DNA of 64,000 nucleotides from Paenibacillus_AB hodogayensis. Lineage in GTDB: Bacteria > Bacillota > Bacilli > Paenibacillales > NBRC-103111. Position 1 is the stretch's first letter; each line of letters starts with the position of its first letter. The DNA is taken from the NCBI RefSeq assembly GCF_039536325.1, contig NZ_BAAAYO010000001.1, forward strand, positions 496,001-560,000. The letters run 5' to 3'. This document shows, piece after piece, positions 8,386 to 16,169 of this stretch. The notes beneath the pieces were generated by a model. The model was not told the DNA's origin. It did not search any database and saw nothing but the letters and a program-made list of their open reading frames with translations. The position numbers were made by a program, and so were the translations under genes.

Positions 8386-9153
8386 TTATTTTCGAGTCGC
8401 TTCAAAGGCGTATTTCTGCTTTCCGTTTGTCGGTGCTTTGCCATAGTCAAAATCGGCAGATACGACGACATCCGTAAAACCGATGCTTTCCAAAACGAGT
8501 TTAAATTCCTCGATCCCATACCAACGTAGTGCAAAACGCTGCAATTCGGTTTGGATAAGCGCACCGGCCCGCCATTTTTCATATTTCAAATAGGACACTT
8601 TGTATTGATGATAGAAATCCGCTTCAACCAGCTTGCTTTCCATGGTGATGATGTCTTGATTCGGGAAGTGGAACGTTGACGTTCCTCCAAAATGACCGTG
8701 CTCGAAGGTCGTGTCGGGCAGGAAAAGATCCAGCATAAGACGGCCGCCCGGCTGAAGATGTTCATACAGGCGTTTTAAGGCGTGAAGGGACTCCTCGCGT
8801 TTTTCGATTAACAAAAAGGAACCACCGGGAATAAGGATAGCCTCGTACGTTTCGGGCAAATTAAGTTCTTGGAGATTGGATTCATACAAACGAACGTCCA
8901 AATCCCGTTCTTCACAACGCTGACGGCAAGAAGCCAGCATTTCGGGGGAATAGTCCACTCCGTCTACAACCAGACCGGATTCGAGAAGCGGAATGATGAC
9001 ACGGCCAGAGCCGACCATCGCTTCGAGAATACGCCCCTTGCAAGTCTTCAGTCTGTCGCGATAATATTCTATATCACCGTCGAAGGATTGACCGATTTTC
9101 TTCGTGAGGTCATACACCTCTGTACATAGCTCTCCATAATAACTAAAAGACAT
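8386..9153 (-). CDS. Class I SAM-dependent methyltransferase
   Basis: 255 residues. Rossmann-type fold with motif I LEAMVGSGRVIIPL at about 37-50, acidic motif II (VDGVDYSPEML), and LQPGGRLMLDLFLPD in the post-motif III position. Substrate cannot be deduced; the family includes small-molecule and tRNA methylases. Start ATG at 9153 is preceded by GGAGG; an upstream in-frame start at 9216 has none. It converges with lgt, leaving only 38 bases between the stops. Confidence 0.82.
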   Translation of the reverse strand: MSFSYYGELCTEVYDLTKKIGQSFDGDIEYYRDRLKTCKGRILEAMVGSGRVIIPLLESGLVVDGVDYSPEMLASCRQRCEERDLDVRLYESNLQELNLPETYEAILIPGGSFLLIEKREESLHALKRLYEHLQPGGRLMLDLFLPDTTFEHGHFGGTSTFHFPNQDIITMESKLVEADFYHQYKVSYLKYEKWRAGALIQTELQRFALRWYGIEEFKLVLESIGFTDVVVSADFDYGKAPTNGKQKYAFEATRK

Positions 9154-9281
9154 ACACGATTCCTCCGTCGATTGAATGGACCGCGGAAAGGATTGTATAG
9201 GTTTTCCCTTCCGCAAAGAATTATATCAATCATAGATACTAGGCGACATTGAAGCAATAGGAAGAAACCGTTAAAAACAAA

Positions 9282-9318
9282 AATGACCGGGAAGTCGGTT
9301 TCGCCCGGTCATTGCTTT
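9282..9318. terminator. Bidirectional hairpin terminator
   Basis: AATGACCGGG (9282-9291) pairs with CCCGGTCATT (9304-9313); T-rich on the right and A-rich (AAAAACAAAA) on the left, so it can work for the leftward tetR gene. The rest of 9154-9387 shows nothing else. Confidence 0.65.
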
Positions 9319-9387
9319 TAAATCGTTATCTTGTTGTTTTGCTGGTCCGCCATCGATGTTCGGCCAAGCAGTGATAGGTGTCTCGTA

Positions 9388-9984
9388 CTAAAGTGAAGCG
9401 AGTACGCCTTTGATGATCGCCTTTACGAACGGGTCATCGATCGGTTCACGTGAGAACCAGCGGCGGTAGAAGAGTGGCCCCAGCAGGGCTGCGACGATAG
9501 TTGACACGTCGGCGTGTGCCGACAGCTCGCCTCTGCCTACCGCGCGCTGCAGGACCTCTCGCAGGGGGGCGGCGTGTCCGCGCTGAATCCGACTGTGGAT
9601 TTCCGCGAACTCCGGATTGCGCTCGGCTGTGTCGACGATTGACGGCAGGACGAAGGACCAATTCGCCGTCGGTAGCAGGTGCGCGATTTCCACCAGGATA
9701 GCCGTGACGTCACCTTCGAGTGAGCCGGTGTCCGGCGTTTCCTGCTCGGCAATCATCCGTGAGCAGGCGTCGATCACCAGTGCTTCACGCGTCGGCCAGT
9801 GACGGTAAATGGTCGTCTTCGCGACCCCGGAACGACGCGCCACCTCGTCGACGGAGAAGCTAGCCACACCGCCTTCGCTGAGCAGTTCAAACGCAGTGGT
9901 CAGGATGGCATGTCGTGAACGCTCGACGCGTCTATTCAAATTGGCCGACGGCACACGTTCAGACTTCTTAGACGTAGTCACCAT
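9388..9984 (-). CDS. TetR-family repressor
   Basis: 198 residues. HTH at about 22-68 (AILTTAFELLSEGGVASFSVDEVARRSGVAKTTIYRHWPTREAL split over helices 1-4) followed by an all-helical ligand domain. GGAGGG precedes the ATG. Codon use is richer in C and G than in neighbours and the wording resembles actinobacterial TetR proteins, so recent transfer is possible. The gene is divergent from a VOC-family protein with a perfect 25-bp palindrome between them, its likely operator. Confidence 0.9.
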   Translation of the reverse strand: MVTTSKKSERVPSANLNRRVERSRHAILTTAFELLSEGGVASFSVDEVARRSGVAKTTIYRHWPTREALVIDACSRMIAEQETPDTGSLEGDVTAILVEIAHLLPTANWSFVLPSIVDTAERNPEFAEIHSRIQRGHAAPLREVLQRAVGRGELSAHADVSTIVAALLGPLFYRRWFSREPIDDPFVKAIIKGVLASL

Positions 9985-10082
9985 CTTCCCTCCATCATAA
10001 AAGTACTTAGACTTGGTTTCGTTGCCTTAAAATAAAAAGTCCTTCACATTATACCATGAGAGCATCCTTGGCGCAGGGTCAC

Positions 10083-10136
10083 TTGTATTCTCTAGGTCAA
10101 TATGATATTATACGATACGATACTGTATCGTATCGT
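10083..10136 (+). promoter_or_regulatory. Promoter and 25-bp palindromic TetR operator
   Basis: TTGTAT (10083-10088), 17 bases, TATTAT (10106-10111), directly followed by ACGATACGATAC-T-GTATCGTATCGT (10112-10136), a perfect 12-bp inverted repeat around one base. It sits between the divergent tetR and VOC genes and covers the expected start of the VOC transcript. Confidence 0.8.
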
Positions 10137-10161
10137 TATATTATTGAAAGGATGATGTCTC

Positions 10162-10566
10162 GTGAATTTCGCTTCTGTACGCATAATTACTGACGATTTG
10201 GATCGACTCGTCGAGTTCTATGAGAAAGTCACAGGTGTTTTGGCGAAGCGCCCCGCGCCTGTCTTCGCTGAGTTCGTTCTGCCATCGTGTACCCTGGCGA
10301 TCGGCCACTCCCAGACGGTGCAACTGTTCGGCGCCGGTTCCGCCCGCCCGGCCGACAACTACACCGTCATCCTCGAGTTTCGCGTCCACGACGTCGATGC
10401 CGAGTACACGCGCTTGAAGCCGCTTGTCGACGAGTGGGTACAGGGACCGACCACGATGCCATGGGGGAACCGCTCTGCACTGTTTCGCGACCCCGACGGC
10501 AACCTCATCAACCTCTTCGCTCCGGTTACCGAGGAAGCGCTCGAGCGGTTCAGCGACAGGCCTTAA
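10162..10566 (+). CDS. VOC-superfamily (glyoxalase/bleomycin-resistance fold) protein
   Basis: 134 residues. Two beta-alpha-beta-beta-beta modules: RIITDDLDRLVEFYEKVTG at the start and GNRSALFRDPDGNLINLF near the end, the usual VOC ending with a metal-ligand Glu often replaced as here by Asn-Leu-Phe. Members bind metals or sequester or modify small molecules such as antibiotics. GTG start at 10162 with AAAGGATG upstream. Probably repressed by the divergent TetR and induced by its substrate. GC-rich codon use matches tetR and differs from surroundings. Confidence 0.85.
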   Translation: MNFASVRIITDDLDRLVEFYEKVTGVLAKRPAPVFAEFVLPSCTLAIGHSQTVQLFGAGSARPADNYTVILEFRVHDVDAEYTRLKPLVDEWVQGPTTMPWGNRSALFRDPDGNLINLFAPVTEEALERFSDRP

Positions 10567-10601
10567 CGGACAGCGTTTCTACGCTGTTAGTTGAATGACA
10601 A

Positions 10602-10654
10602 AAGCGGCAGGTCTAAGACTATACTTTCTAGTCTTGGTCCGCCGCTGTTTCTTT
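10602..10654 (+). terminator. Terminator after the VOC gene
   Basis: AAGCGGC near 10602 pairs with GCCGCT (10641-10646), with an inner AAGACTA/TAGTCTT stem, followed by GTTTCTTT. Confidence 0.65.
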
Positions 10655-10724
10655 AAACGAATCAAATGTAAAACTTATTTTTCAAAAGCCGACGATTCTT
10701 CAATTCACTTGTGTCATTCCACGT

Positions 10725-11624
10725 TCATGCCTTCTGCTTTATGGGAATGTAGATGTCCATTTCCAACAACTCGCTGCGGTCGGGCCAGCATCGCTCATCG
10801 TAATATTCGAATTCAGCCGCCGCCGCATGCTCATAACCGGAGTTCGGGAACCATTCGCTGAATACGGCGTTCCAGGTGCTCTGGATCGATTCGACGAACT
10901 GCTCCGGCTTGACCTTCGGCGTTGTAAATACGACATAGGTCTGCTCCGGATAATGACGAACGATCGCCCCCTCCGGCACTTCGGCGCCCTCTCTTGCTTC
11001 CACTCCGATCACGTAGCTGAATTCGCCCGAATCCATATCGAAGTCACTGCAAATGCCATACTCCGCATTCGAAACGGCTAGCCCGTACAAGCGCTCGCCC
11101 ATCTTCTCTTGCTTGTAACGCTGCCAGAAGGCCGGAATGTCCCGGCTGTTCTGACCATCGGCGTTCCGGGTACGAATCGAGTAGCCGATAACATCGAAAC
11201 CCGGCTTTGTCACTAGACGATACTCCATGCGAATTCCTCCTAAATAGGGATTAAACCTCCGTTGAAGCACGTTTACCTTGGCGTAAGCAGGGGGCCGAAA
11301 ACCTCTCTTCCGATATTCGCCCGGTGTCATACCATACATTTTGCGAAAGGCGCGAATGAACGTTTCCGGCGTGCCAAAACCGCAATTCAGAGCGATATCC
11401 AACAGCCTTTCATTCGTATAGGCCACACGGGACGCCGCATGAACGAGCCGACGTTTGCGAACGTACTCCATTACGGGCAATCCGACGATCGATTGAAAGA
11501 CCCGATGGAAATGAAAGTCCGAGAAATTCGATAGCTTCGCCAACTCGGAAAACTTCAATTCCTCGCCCAATCGGACCTCGATCTCATCCACCACTCGTTG
11601 AATCAAGCTTTCGTAGGTTGGCAT
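10725..11624 (-). CDS. AraC-family regulator with GyrI-like effector domain
   Basis: 299 residues. Two helix-turn-helix units at about 8-105 (LKFSELAKLSNFSDFHFHRVF and LLDIALNCGFGTPETFIRAFRKMYGMTPGEYR) precede a GyrI-like small-molecule-binding domain at about 130-295 (begins MEYRLVTKPGFDVIGYS). Rob/SoxS-type proteins with this layout respond to toxic compounds and activate efflux or detoxification genes. No target gene is obvious; it could regulate itself or a distant gene. Confidence 0.9.
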   Translation of the reverse strand: MPTYESLIQRVVDEIEVRLGEELKFSELAKLSNFSDFHFHRVFQSIVGLPVMEYVRKRRLVHAASRVAYTNERLLDIALNCGFGTPETFIRAFRKMYGMTPGEYRKRGFRPPAYAKVNVLQRRFNPYLGGIRMEYRLVTKPGFDVIGYSIRTRNADGQNSRDIPAFWQRYKQEKMGERLYGLAVSNAEYGICSDFDMDSGEFSYVIGVEAREGAEVPEGAIVRHYPEQTYVVFTTPKVKPEQFVESIQSTWNAVFSEWFPNSGYEHAAAAEFEYYDERCWPDRSELLEMDIYIPIKQKA

Positions 11625-11689
11625 CCGGCTATCTCCTTCCTGCTCTATTGTAACCCGATGCCGGCCTTTGTTCTTGATCTTTTTTGCTA

Positions 11690-11732
11690 TCTAAAGAGAA
11701 GCAGCCCCGACCTCACTGGTGGGAGCTGCTTC
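11690..11732 (-). terminator. Terminator of the butanediol dehydrogenase gene
   Basis: GAAGCAGC-CCC (11698-11708) pairs with GGGAGCTGCTTC (11721-11732); read leftward it is followed by CTCTTTAG. Confidence 0.6.
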
Positions 11733-11748
11733 ATCCTATTGCCCGAAC

Positions 11749-12828
11749 TCAAGCTTCAATGGACTTCAGGGGTTTGGGCGAAACCATAATTTTAACCTGA
11801 TTTTTTTCCTTCAATAGGGCTTCAAAGCCTTTCTCCACAATATCGCTCAAGGCGATGCGCTTGGTAATCAGCTTTTCTGCCGGGAAATAGCCTTGCTGCA
11901 TCAAGCTGATCACCGCCGGGAACACCCCTCGATAACCGATAATGCCGGCAATGCTTCTTTCCTTCATGACGATTTGGTTCGGGTGAAGCGAAGCCTCCCG
12001 TTCAAAAATACTGACAATCATCACCTGACCGCCTATTCGGGCGGATTGAATCGCCTGATTCAGTACGACCGGAACGCCGGTCACCTCGAAGGCAACATCC
12101 ACGCCGCCGTCGGCAAGCTCGATAATTTCCTGCACGGCATCCTTCTCCGCCGGATTAATGCCGATTGCTCCGAGCTCCTCGGCTTTGTTTCTGCGTTCTT
12201 CCGACAGCTCAACGGCATAGATCTCGGAAGCGCCCGACGCTTTGAGCGCCTCGATAACGAGCAGTCCGATCGGACCTGTTCCGAATACGGCGGCACGATC
12301 TCCCACCTTGAAGGTGCTGGAGCGAACCGCATACAGTGCTACCGCGGACGGCTCGACGAGTGCTCCCTGCTCATAGGAGAGGTTGTCCGAAATTTTGTGA
12401 ACCATACGCTCGTCGACGGCCACGAACTCGGAGAAGCCTCCTCCTCCTCCGGCCAGTCCGAGAAATCCCATTTGCTCGCACAGGTTATATTTGCCTTGCC
12501 GGCAGGCCGCGCATTGGCCGCATGCGAATATCGGCTCGACTACGACCCGATCTCCAACCTGTAACGAGGATACCCTCTCCCCGATCTCCACAATTTGACC
12601 GGAGAATTCATGCCCCATGACGATCGGAGCTTGTTCATTCGTCAACGGATGAGGCTTTCCTTCGGGAATGAAGATGGGCCCCGCCGCATATTCATGCAAA
12701 TCGCTGCCGCAAATACCGCAAGCTTCGACTCTGATTTTAACCTGATTGTTCCCAACCTCGGGCTCATGTATCGTTTCGACGCGCAAGTCCTTCACGCCAT
12801 GCCATCGGAGCGCCTGCATGTAAGTCAT
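11749..12828 (-). CDS. bdhA: (R,R)-butanediol dehydrogenase-type zinc alcohol dehydrogenase
   Basis: 359 residues, same length class as Bacillus BdhA and near-identical in wording over long stretches (ICGSDLHEY, GPIFIPEGKPHPLTNE, GHEFSG, QMGFLGLAGGGGGFSE, EPSAVALYAVRSS). Catalytic zinc ligands are Cys in GICGSD, the His-Glu of GHEFSG, and structural zinc cysteines in CGQCAACRQGKYNLC. The NAD site is AVFGTGPIGLL. It interconverts acetoin and 2,3-butanediol. Divergent from a LacI-family gene, with GGAAACGTTTCC palindromes on both sides of the gap, so sugar- or metabolite-dependent repression is likely. Confidence 0.9.
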   Translation of the reverse strand: MTYMQALRWHGVKDLRVETIHEPEVGNNQVKIRVEACGICGSDLHEYAAGPIFIPEGKPHPLTNEQAPIVMGHEFSGQIVEIGERVSSLQVGDRVVVEPIFACGQCAACRQGKYNLCEQMGFLGLAGGGGGFSEFVAVDERMVHKISDNLSYEQGALVEPSAVALYAVRSSTFKVGDRAAVFGTGPIGLLVIEALKASGASEIYAVELSEERRNKAEELGAIGINPAEKDAVQEIIELADGGVDVAFEVTGVPVVLNQAIQSARIGGQVMIVSIFEREASLHPNQIVMKERSIAGIIGYRGVFPAVISLMQQGYFPAEKLITKRIALSDIVEKGFEALLKEKNQVKIMVSPKPLKSIEA

Positions 12829-12876
12829 CTCCCCATACCTTGTTAAATGAATAATTGAGTAAACTTCATGTAAAAC

Positions 12877-12890
12877 CGGAAACGTTTCCG
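12877..12890. promoter_or_regulatory. LacI/CcpA-type operator near bdhA
   Basis: Perfect palindrome CGGAAACGTTTCCG about 50 bases before the bdhA start. The CG-centred form is typical of LacI-family sites; it matches the site at 13083-13094 that precedes the LacI gene. Confidence 0.8.
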
Positions 12891-13082
12891 ATAAATATCA
12901 TGTCACATTTTGTTCAAAGTGTCAAATGAATTGTGCCGTTGCCGGTGCGCGCTTGAATAGGCAAGCTGAATATGTTTAACCCGCTCCCATCAATCTGGAA
13001 AATGACGAGGCGATCAGGCGGGCATAACAGAGCCCTGCTATGCTATAATAAGGGCAAGCAAGGAAGCCAGCAGGATTAAACA

Positions 13083-13094
13083 GGAAACGTTTCC
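13083..13094. promoter_or_regulatory. LacI-type operator at the lacI-family gene
   Basis: GGAAACGTTTCC, 20 bases before the start at 13115; TATAAT at 13044-13049 lies upstream, so the operator would sit just downstream of the transcription start and give autorepression. Confidence 0.8.
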
Positions 13095-13114
13095 GTATGG
13101 AAAGGGATATAGAG

Positions 13115-14140
13115 ATGGCAAATCGAAAGAAAGTGACGATTGAGGATGTCGCGAAAAAAGCGGGTGTGGGCATTGCGACCGTTTCCCGGGCGCTCAATAA
13201 CCAAGGGGGAATCAGCGCCGCGACGAAGGCGAAAATTGTTCAGGTGATCGAGGAAATGGGCTTCACTCCGAACACCTCGGCGCAAAGTCTCAAAATACGC
13301 CAGACGTATCAAATTGCGCTGGCCGTTCCGGATATCCGCAATGCGATCATACCGGATATCGCCTGGTCGGTGGAGCAAGCCGCCAAGCAGCACGGGTACA
13401 GAGTGGTTCAGATCAATACGCTCGGGAATGCGCGACTGGAGCTGGAGACGCTGCGCGAGATCAAGAAGCTGCATGTGGATGGATTGGTTATGATGCCGCT
13501 GGCCTATCCCAAGCAGTTGGAAAGTCTGATCAATCAGACAGGAATGCCGATATCCGTGATCAATTATAGTAAACGGCTCGGGGCGGATTTGAGGGCGGAT
13601 GTGGTCGGCTTGTCCCGCCAGGAAGGACGCCTCGTGATGGAGCATCTCAAGCAGATCGGGAGAACGCGGATTGCGTACGCCGGCGCTCCGAAGGACAAAA
13701 TAGAAGAACGATATTTTGCCTATGAACAATCTTTGCCGCATGTGGATGTTTCGTTGGTTTATTTTGGCGAGGACTTTTCCTTTGAGACGGGCAGGCAGGC
13801 GGCCAATTACTTTTACAGCCTCAAGCATATGCCGGATGCCATTTATGCGGTCAATGACATGGTTGCAATCGGAATCGTCAACCGGTTCAAAGAGCTGGGC
13901 GTCCGTGTGCCCGAGGATGTCGCCATTGCCGGGATCGATAATAACCTGTGGTCCACAGTGACTACGCCGCAAATCACCTCGGTTTCCATCATGGGCAGCG
14001 AAGTCGGCCGGTTGGCTGCCGAGCTGCTGTTAAAGCGCATCCAATCTGCGGGCGCGACGGAATATGAGCGTGTAGAGTTTGAGCCGCGGCTCATTGTCAG
14101 AGAGTCTAGCGTTGCTGCGAACTATTATACCCGCCCATAG
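13115..14140 (+). CDS. LacI-family transcriptional regulator
   Basis: 341 residues. HTH and hinge helix at about 5-58 (VTIEDVAKKAGVGIATVSRALNN), then a periplasmic-binding-protein-like effector domain ending with DVAIAGIDNNLWSTVTTPQITSV. I chose ATG 13115, preceded by AAAGGG, over an in-frame ATG at 13097 adjoining the operator. The family responds to sugars or related metabolites. Two GGAAACGTTTCC sites, one at its own promoter and one before divergent bdhA, imply control of both. Confidence 0.92.
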   Translation: MANRKKVTIEDVAKKAGVGIATVSRALNNQGGISAATKAKIVQVIEEMGFTPNTSAQSLKIRQTYQIALAVPDIRNAIIPDIAWSVEQAAKQHGYRVVQINTLGNARLELETLREIKKLHVDGLVMMPLAYPKQLESLINQTGMPISVINYSKRLGADLRADVVGLSRQEGRLVMEHLKQIGRTRIAYAGAPKDKIEERYFAYEQSLPHVDVSLVYFGEDFSFETGRQAANYFYSLKHMPDAIYAVNDMVAIGIVNRFKELGVRVPEDVAIAGIDNNLWSTVTTPQITSVSIMGSEVGRLAAELLLKRIQSAGATEYERVEFEPRLIVRESSVAANYYTRP

Positions 14141-14240
14141 TCAAGAGCTGCCAACCAAGCGATGCAGGGGGCTCTTCATTACTTGAAGGAGCCCGCGTCT
14201 CGATGATCGAGCTAGCAGAGCGCCGCACCGCGTCCCCTGC

Positions 14241-16073
14241 TTAAAACTTCAGGCTGTTGAGCCACTGCGTAAAGGCGGCCCAGAATCCGCCGCGCAGTTG
14301 TTCGGCAACGGAGATCGCATCCTCGGGATAATCCGTAATGATTCCGTCGACGCCCATGCCGAAGAACCGTTCCATACTATCCTTTGTGTTTACAGTCCAT
14401 ACGTATAGCGGTTTGTGATGCAGCTTGGCCGAAGCGACGACCGATTCGTTGACCATATATTGTTCCATGACGACAAAATCGGCGCCAATCCGTTTAATAT
14501 CCGGTACGCCGGCGAACATAATATAGCCGACCTGAAGGCCCGGCTCCGCGGCTTTGATCTTTTGCACGATGTCATAGTCCAGAGACTGGACGACGCATTC
14601 CGTCTGGAAATGATTGTTGCGTATGGTCCGGATGACTGTATTCACCAAATCCTGTTCTTTTCCGTGCGTCTTGACTTCGATATTCAGCTTGATTTTTCCT
14701 CTGGCCGCATCCATCACTTCCGCAAGACTGCTGATCCGGCCAGTCATATTCCCCTGCTTCACTTCCAGCTTCCTTAGTTCCTCCATCGTCAGGTTGTACA
14801 CCTCGGCATTGCGGCCGGTCAGCCTTTTCAGATTGGTGTCGTGGATGACCGCGAGCTCTCCGTCCTTCGTCTCCAATATATCGATTTCCGCAAAATCCGC
14901 GTTGGCCTCTATAGCGCCTTGAATCGCTTCGAGCGTATTCTCCGGGCCCTTGGACGTGTATCCCCGGTGGGCCATAATCGTCGCTTGCTTATCGTCAAGC
15001 TGGACTTCACCGATGGCCGGCACAAGAACGAGTGCTGTCGCAACCGCGGTGATCAGACCTAGCGCGATCAGCTTTCTTTTATGCTTGTGCAGCAATCCGC
15101 GATTTTGGGAGGATCGGCTTTCCATGGCGTTCCAGTCCGGCTTTTGCAGCACGGCATGAGCCGGGTCCGCTTTCGCGGTATACATTGCGGTGAGGGTGGT
15201 CACGTAAAGCGGCGTCAAGAACAAAGTAGCCATATACAGACAAAGTACAGCACTCTTCGAAAGGATTAATCGGACGAATTCCGCATATCCGGTCTGTTGA
15301 GGCCATGCGAGATAGACGAGGATCACAGCCCCCAAGACCACAGCCATCATCAAGATCACGACGAGCAGATACAAAAAAATGACGCATAGAGTAACCACGG
15401 TCATTCGGATATAGCTTTTTTTCTGGATGGCGGCACTCTTTTTGGCGGCATTCCAGAAGCTAACCGTTCCCTCGATGACGATCATGTGCAGCAGGAACGT
15501 CCACCGAATGTTGAAATAAGTTACGACGGCGATTACGCCCACAAAGAGCAGCGTGCCTCCGCCTGTTTTGAACAGTTCTCCCGAGATAAAATCCGGAATT
15601 TCCAGGGACGGCAGCAGGGAGCCGAGGCCCGAACTCAGCAGAGGGAGAACGAGCAGCAAGTAGAGCGCCCAGCCCAAAAACCCGTATTTGAAAAGCGACG
15701 GGAGATAGGCGAGCGATTGCAGAAACGCCTGAATAAGCCCGATTCTCTGTTTGTTTTGACCGTGGTAAGCAATGATGATCAAAATCGAGAATTCCAAAAA
15801 AATGAGAATCGTAGCGACCGGAATTAAAATAAGCATGCATAAAAAACCGTATCGGCTGAGAACGAAATGCAGCAGTTCGTAATTCGTGGCCCCGGCAAAC
15901 CCGCCCAAACGAAGCAGATTGTGAAAGATGAAAGTAATCGCCGGAATAAAAATGAATAGCGTAAGCGTCTTGTACAGGAGCTCGAACATGAAAACTTGCC
16001 GGGAAGTAAAGGCCAGCGTTTTGAATATGCCGGCAATCAGCTTATGTATAGGTGTCTTGGATAATTTGTTCAT
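14241..16073 (-). CDS. Membrane-anchored glycerophosphodiester phosphodiesterase
   Basis: 610 residues. The first 350 residues hold about seven to eight membrane segments of the GDPD-associated membrane domain. The catalytic TIM-barrel domain (about 365-595) starts MAHRGYTSKGPENTLEA and continues EIDILETKDGELAVIHDTNL, giving the His, Arg, Glu-Asn-Thr, Glu-Asp metal site and His-Asp of the family, and ends with VWTVNTKDSMERFFGMGVDGIITDYP. It hydrolyses glycerophosphodiesters, or turns over lipoteichoic-acid-type polymers, at the outer face. Converges with the lacI-family gene. Confidence 0.9.
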   Translation of the reverse strand: MNKLSKTPIHKLIAGIFKTLAFTSRQVFMFELLYKTLTLFIFIPAITFIFHNLLRLGGFAGATNYELLHFVLSRYGFLCMLILIPVATILIFLEFSILIIIAYHGQNKQRIGLIQAFLQSLAYLPSLFKYGFLGWALYLLLVLPLLSSGLGSLLPSLEIPDFISGELFKTGGGTLLFVGVIAVVTYFNIRWTFLLHMIVIEGTVSFWNAAKKSAAIQKKSYIRMTVVTLCVIFLYLLVVILMMAVVLGAVILVYLAWPQQTGYAEFVRLILSKSAVLCLYMATLFLTPLYVTTLTAMYTAKADPAHAVLQKPDWNAMESRSSQNRGLLHKHKRKLIALGLITAVATALVLVPAIGEVQLDDKQATIMAHRGYTSKGPENTLEAIQGAIEANADFAEIDILETKDGELAVIHDTNLKRLTGRNAEVYNLTMEELRKLEVKQGNMTGRISSLAEVMDAARGKIKLNIEVKTHGKEQDLVNTVIRTIRNNHFQTECVVQSLDYDIVQKIKAAEPGLQVGYIMFAGVPDIKRIGADFVVMEQYMVNESVVASAKLHHKPLYVWTVNTKDSMERFFGMGVDGIITDYPEDAISVAEQLRGGFWAAFTQWLNSLKF

Positions 16074-16101
16074 TTTTTCATTTTATCACACGACCATAAT
16101 G

Positions 16102-16137
16102 AAAAAAAACAGACCCCGGAATGATCTCAGGGCCTGT
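16102..16137 (-). terminator. Terminator of the blaI-blaR1-like operon
   Basis: On the minus strand ACAGGCCC pairs with GGGGTCTGT (16109-16137), then eight T. It lies just past the M56 gene stop. Confidence 0.75.
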
Positions 16138-16169
16138 GCTAGTTATGGCGTTTAGCGGGACTCGGACTT

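Noticed and set aside
14170..14195. Hairpin GGGCTC...GAGCCC between the lacI-family and glycerophosphodiesterase genes as a terminator
   Set aside because: Stem has a bulge and no T run follows in either direction; left out of the feature list.
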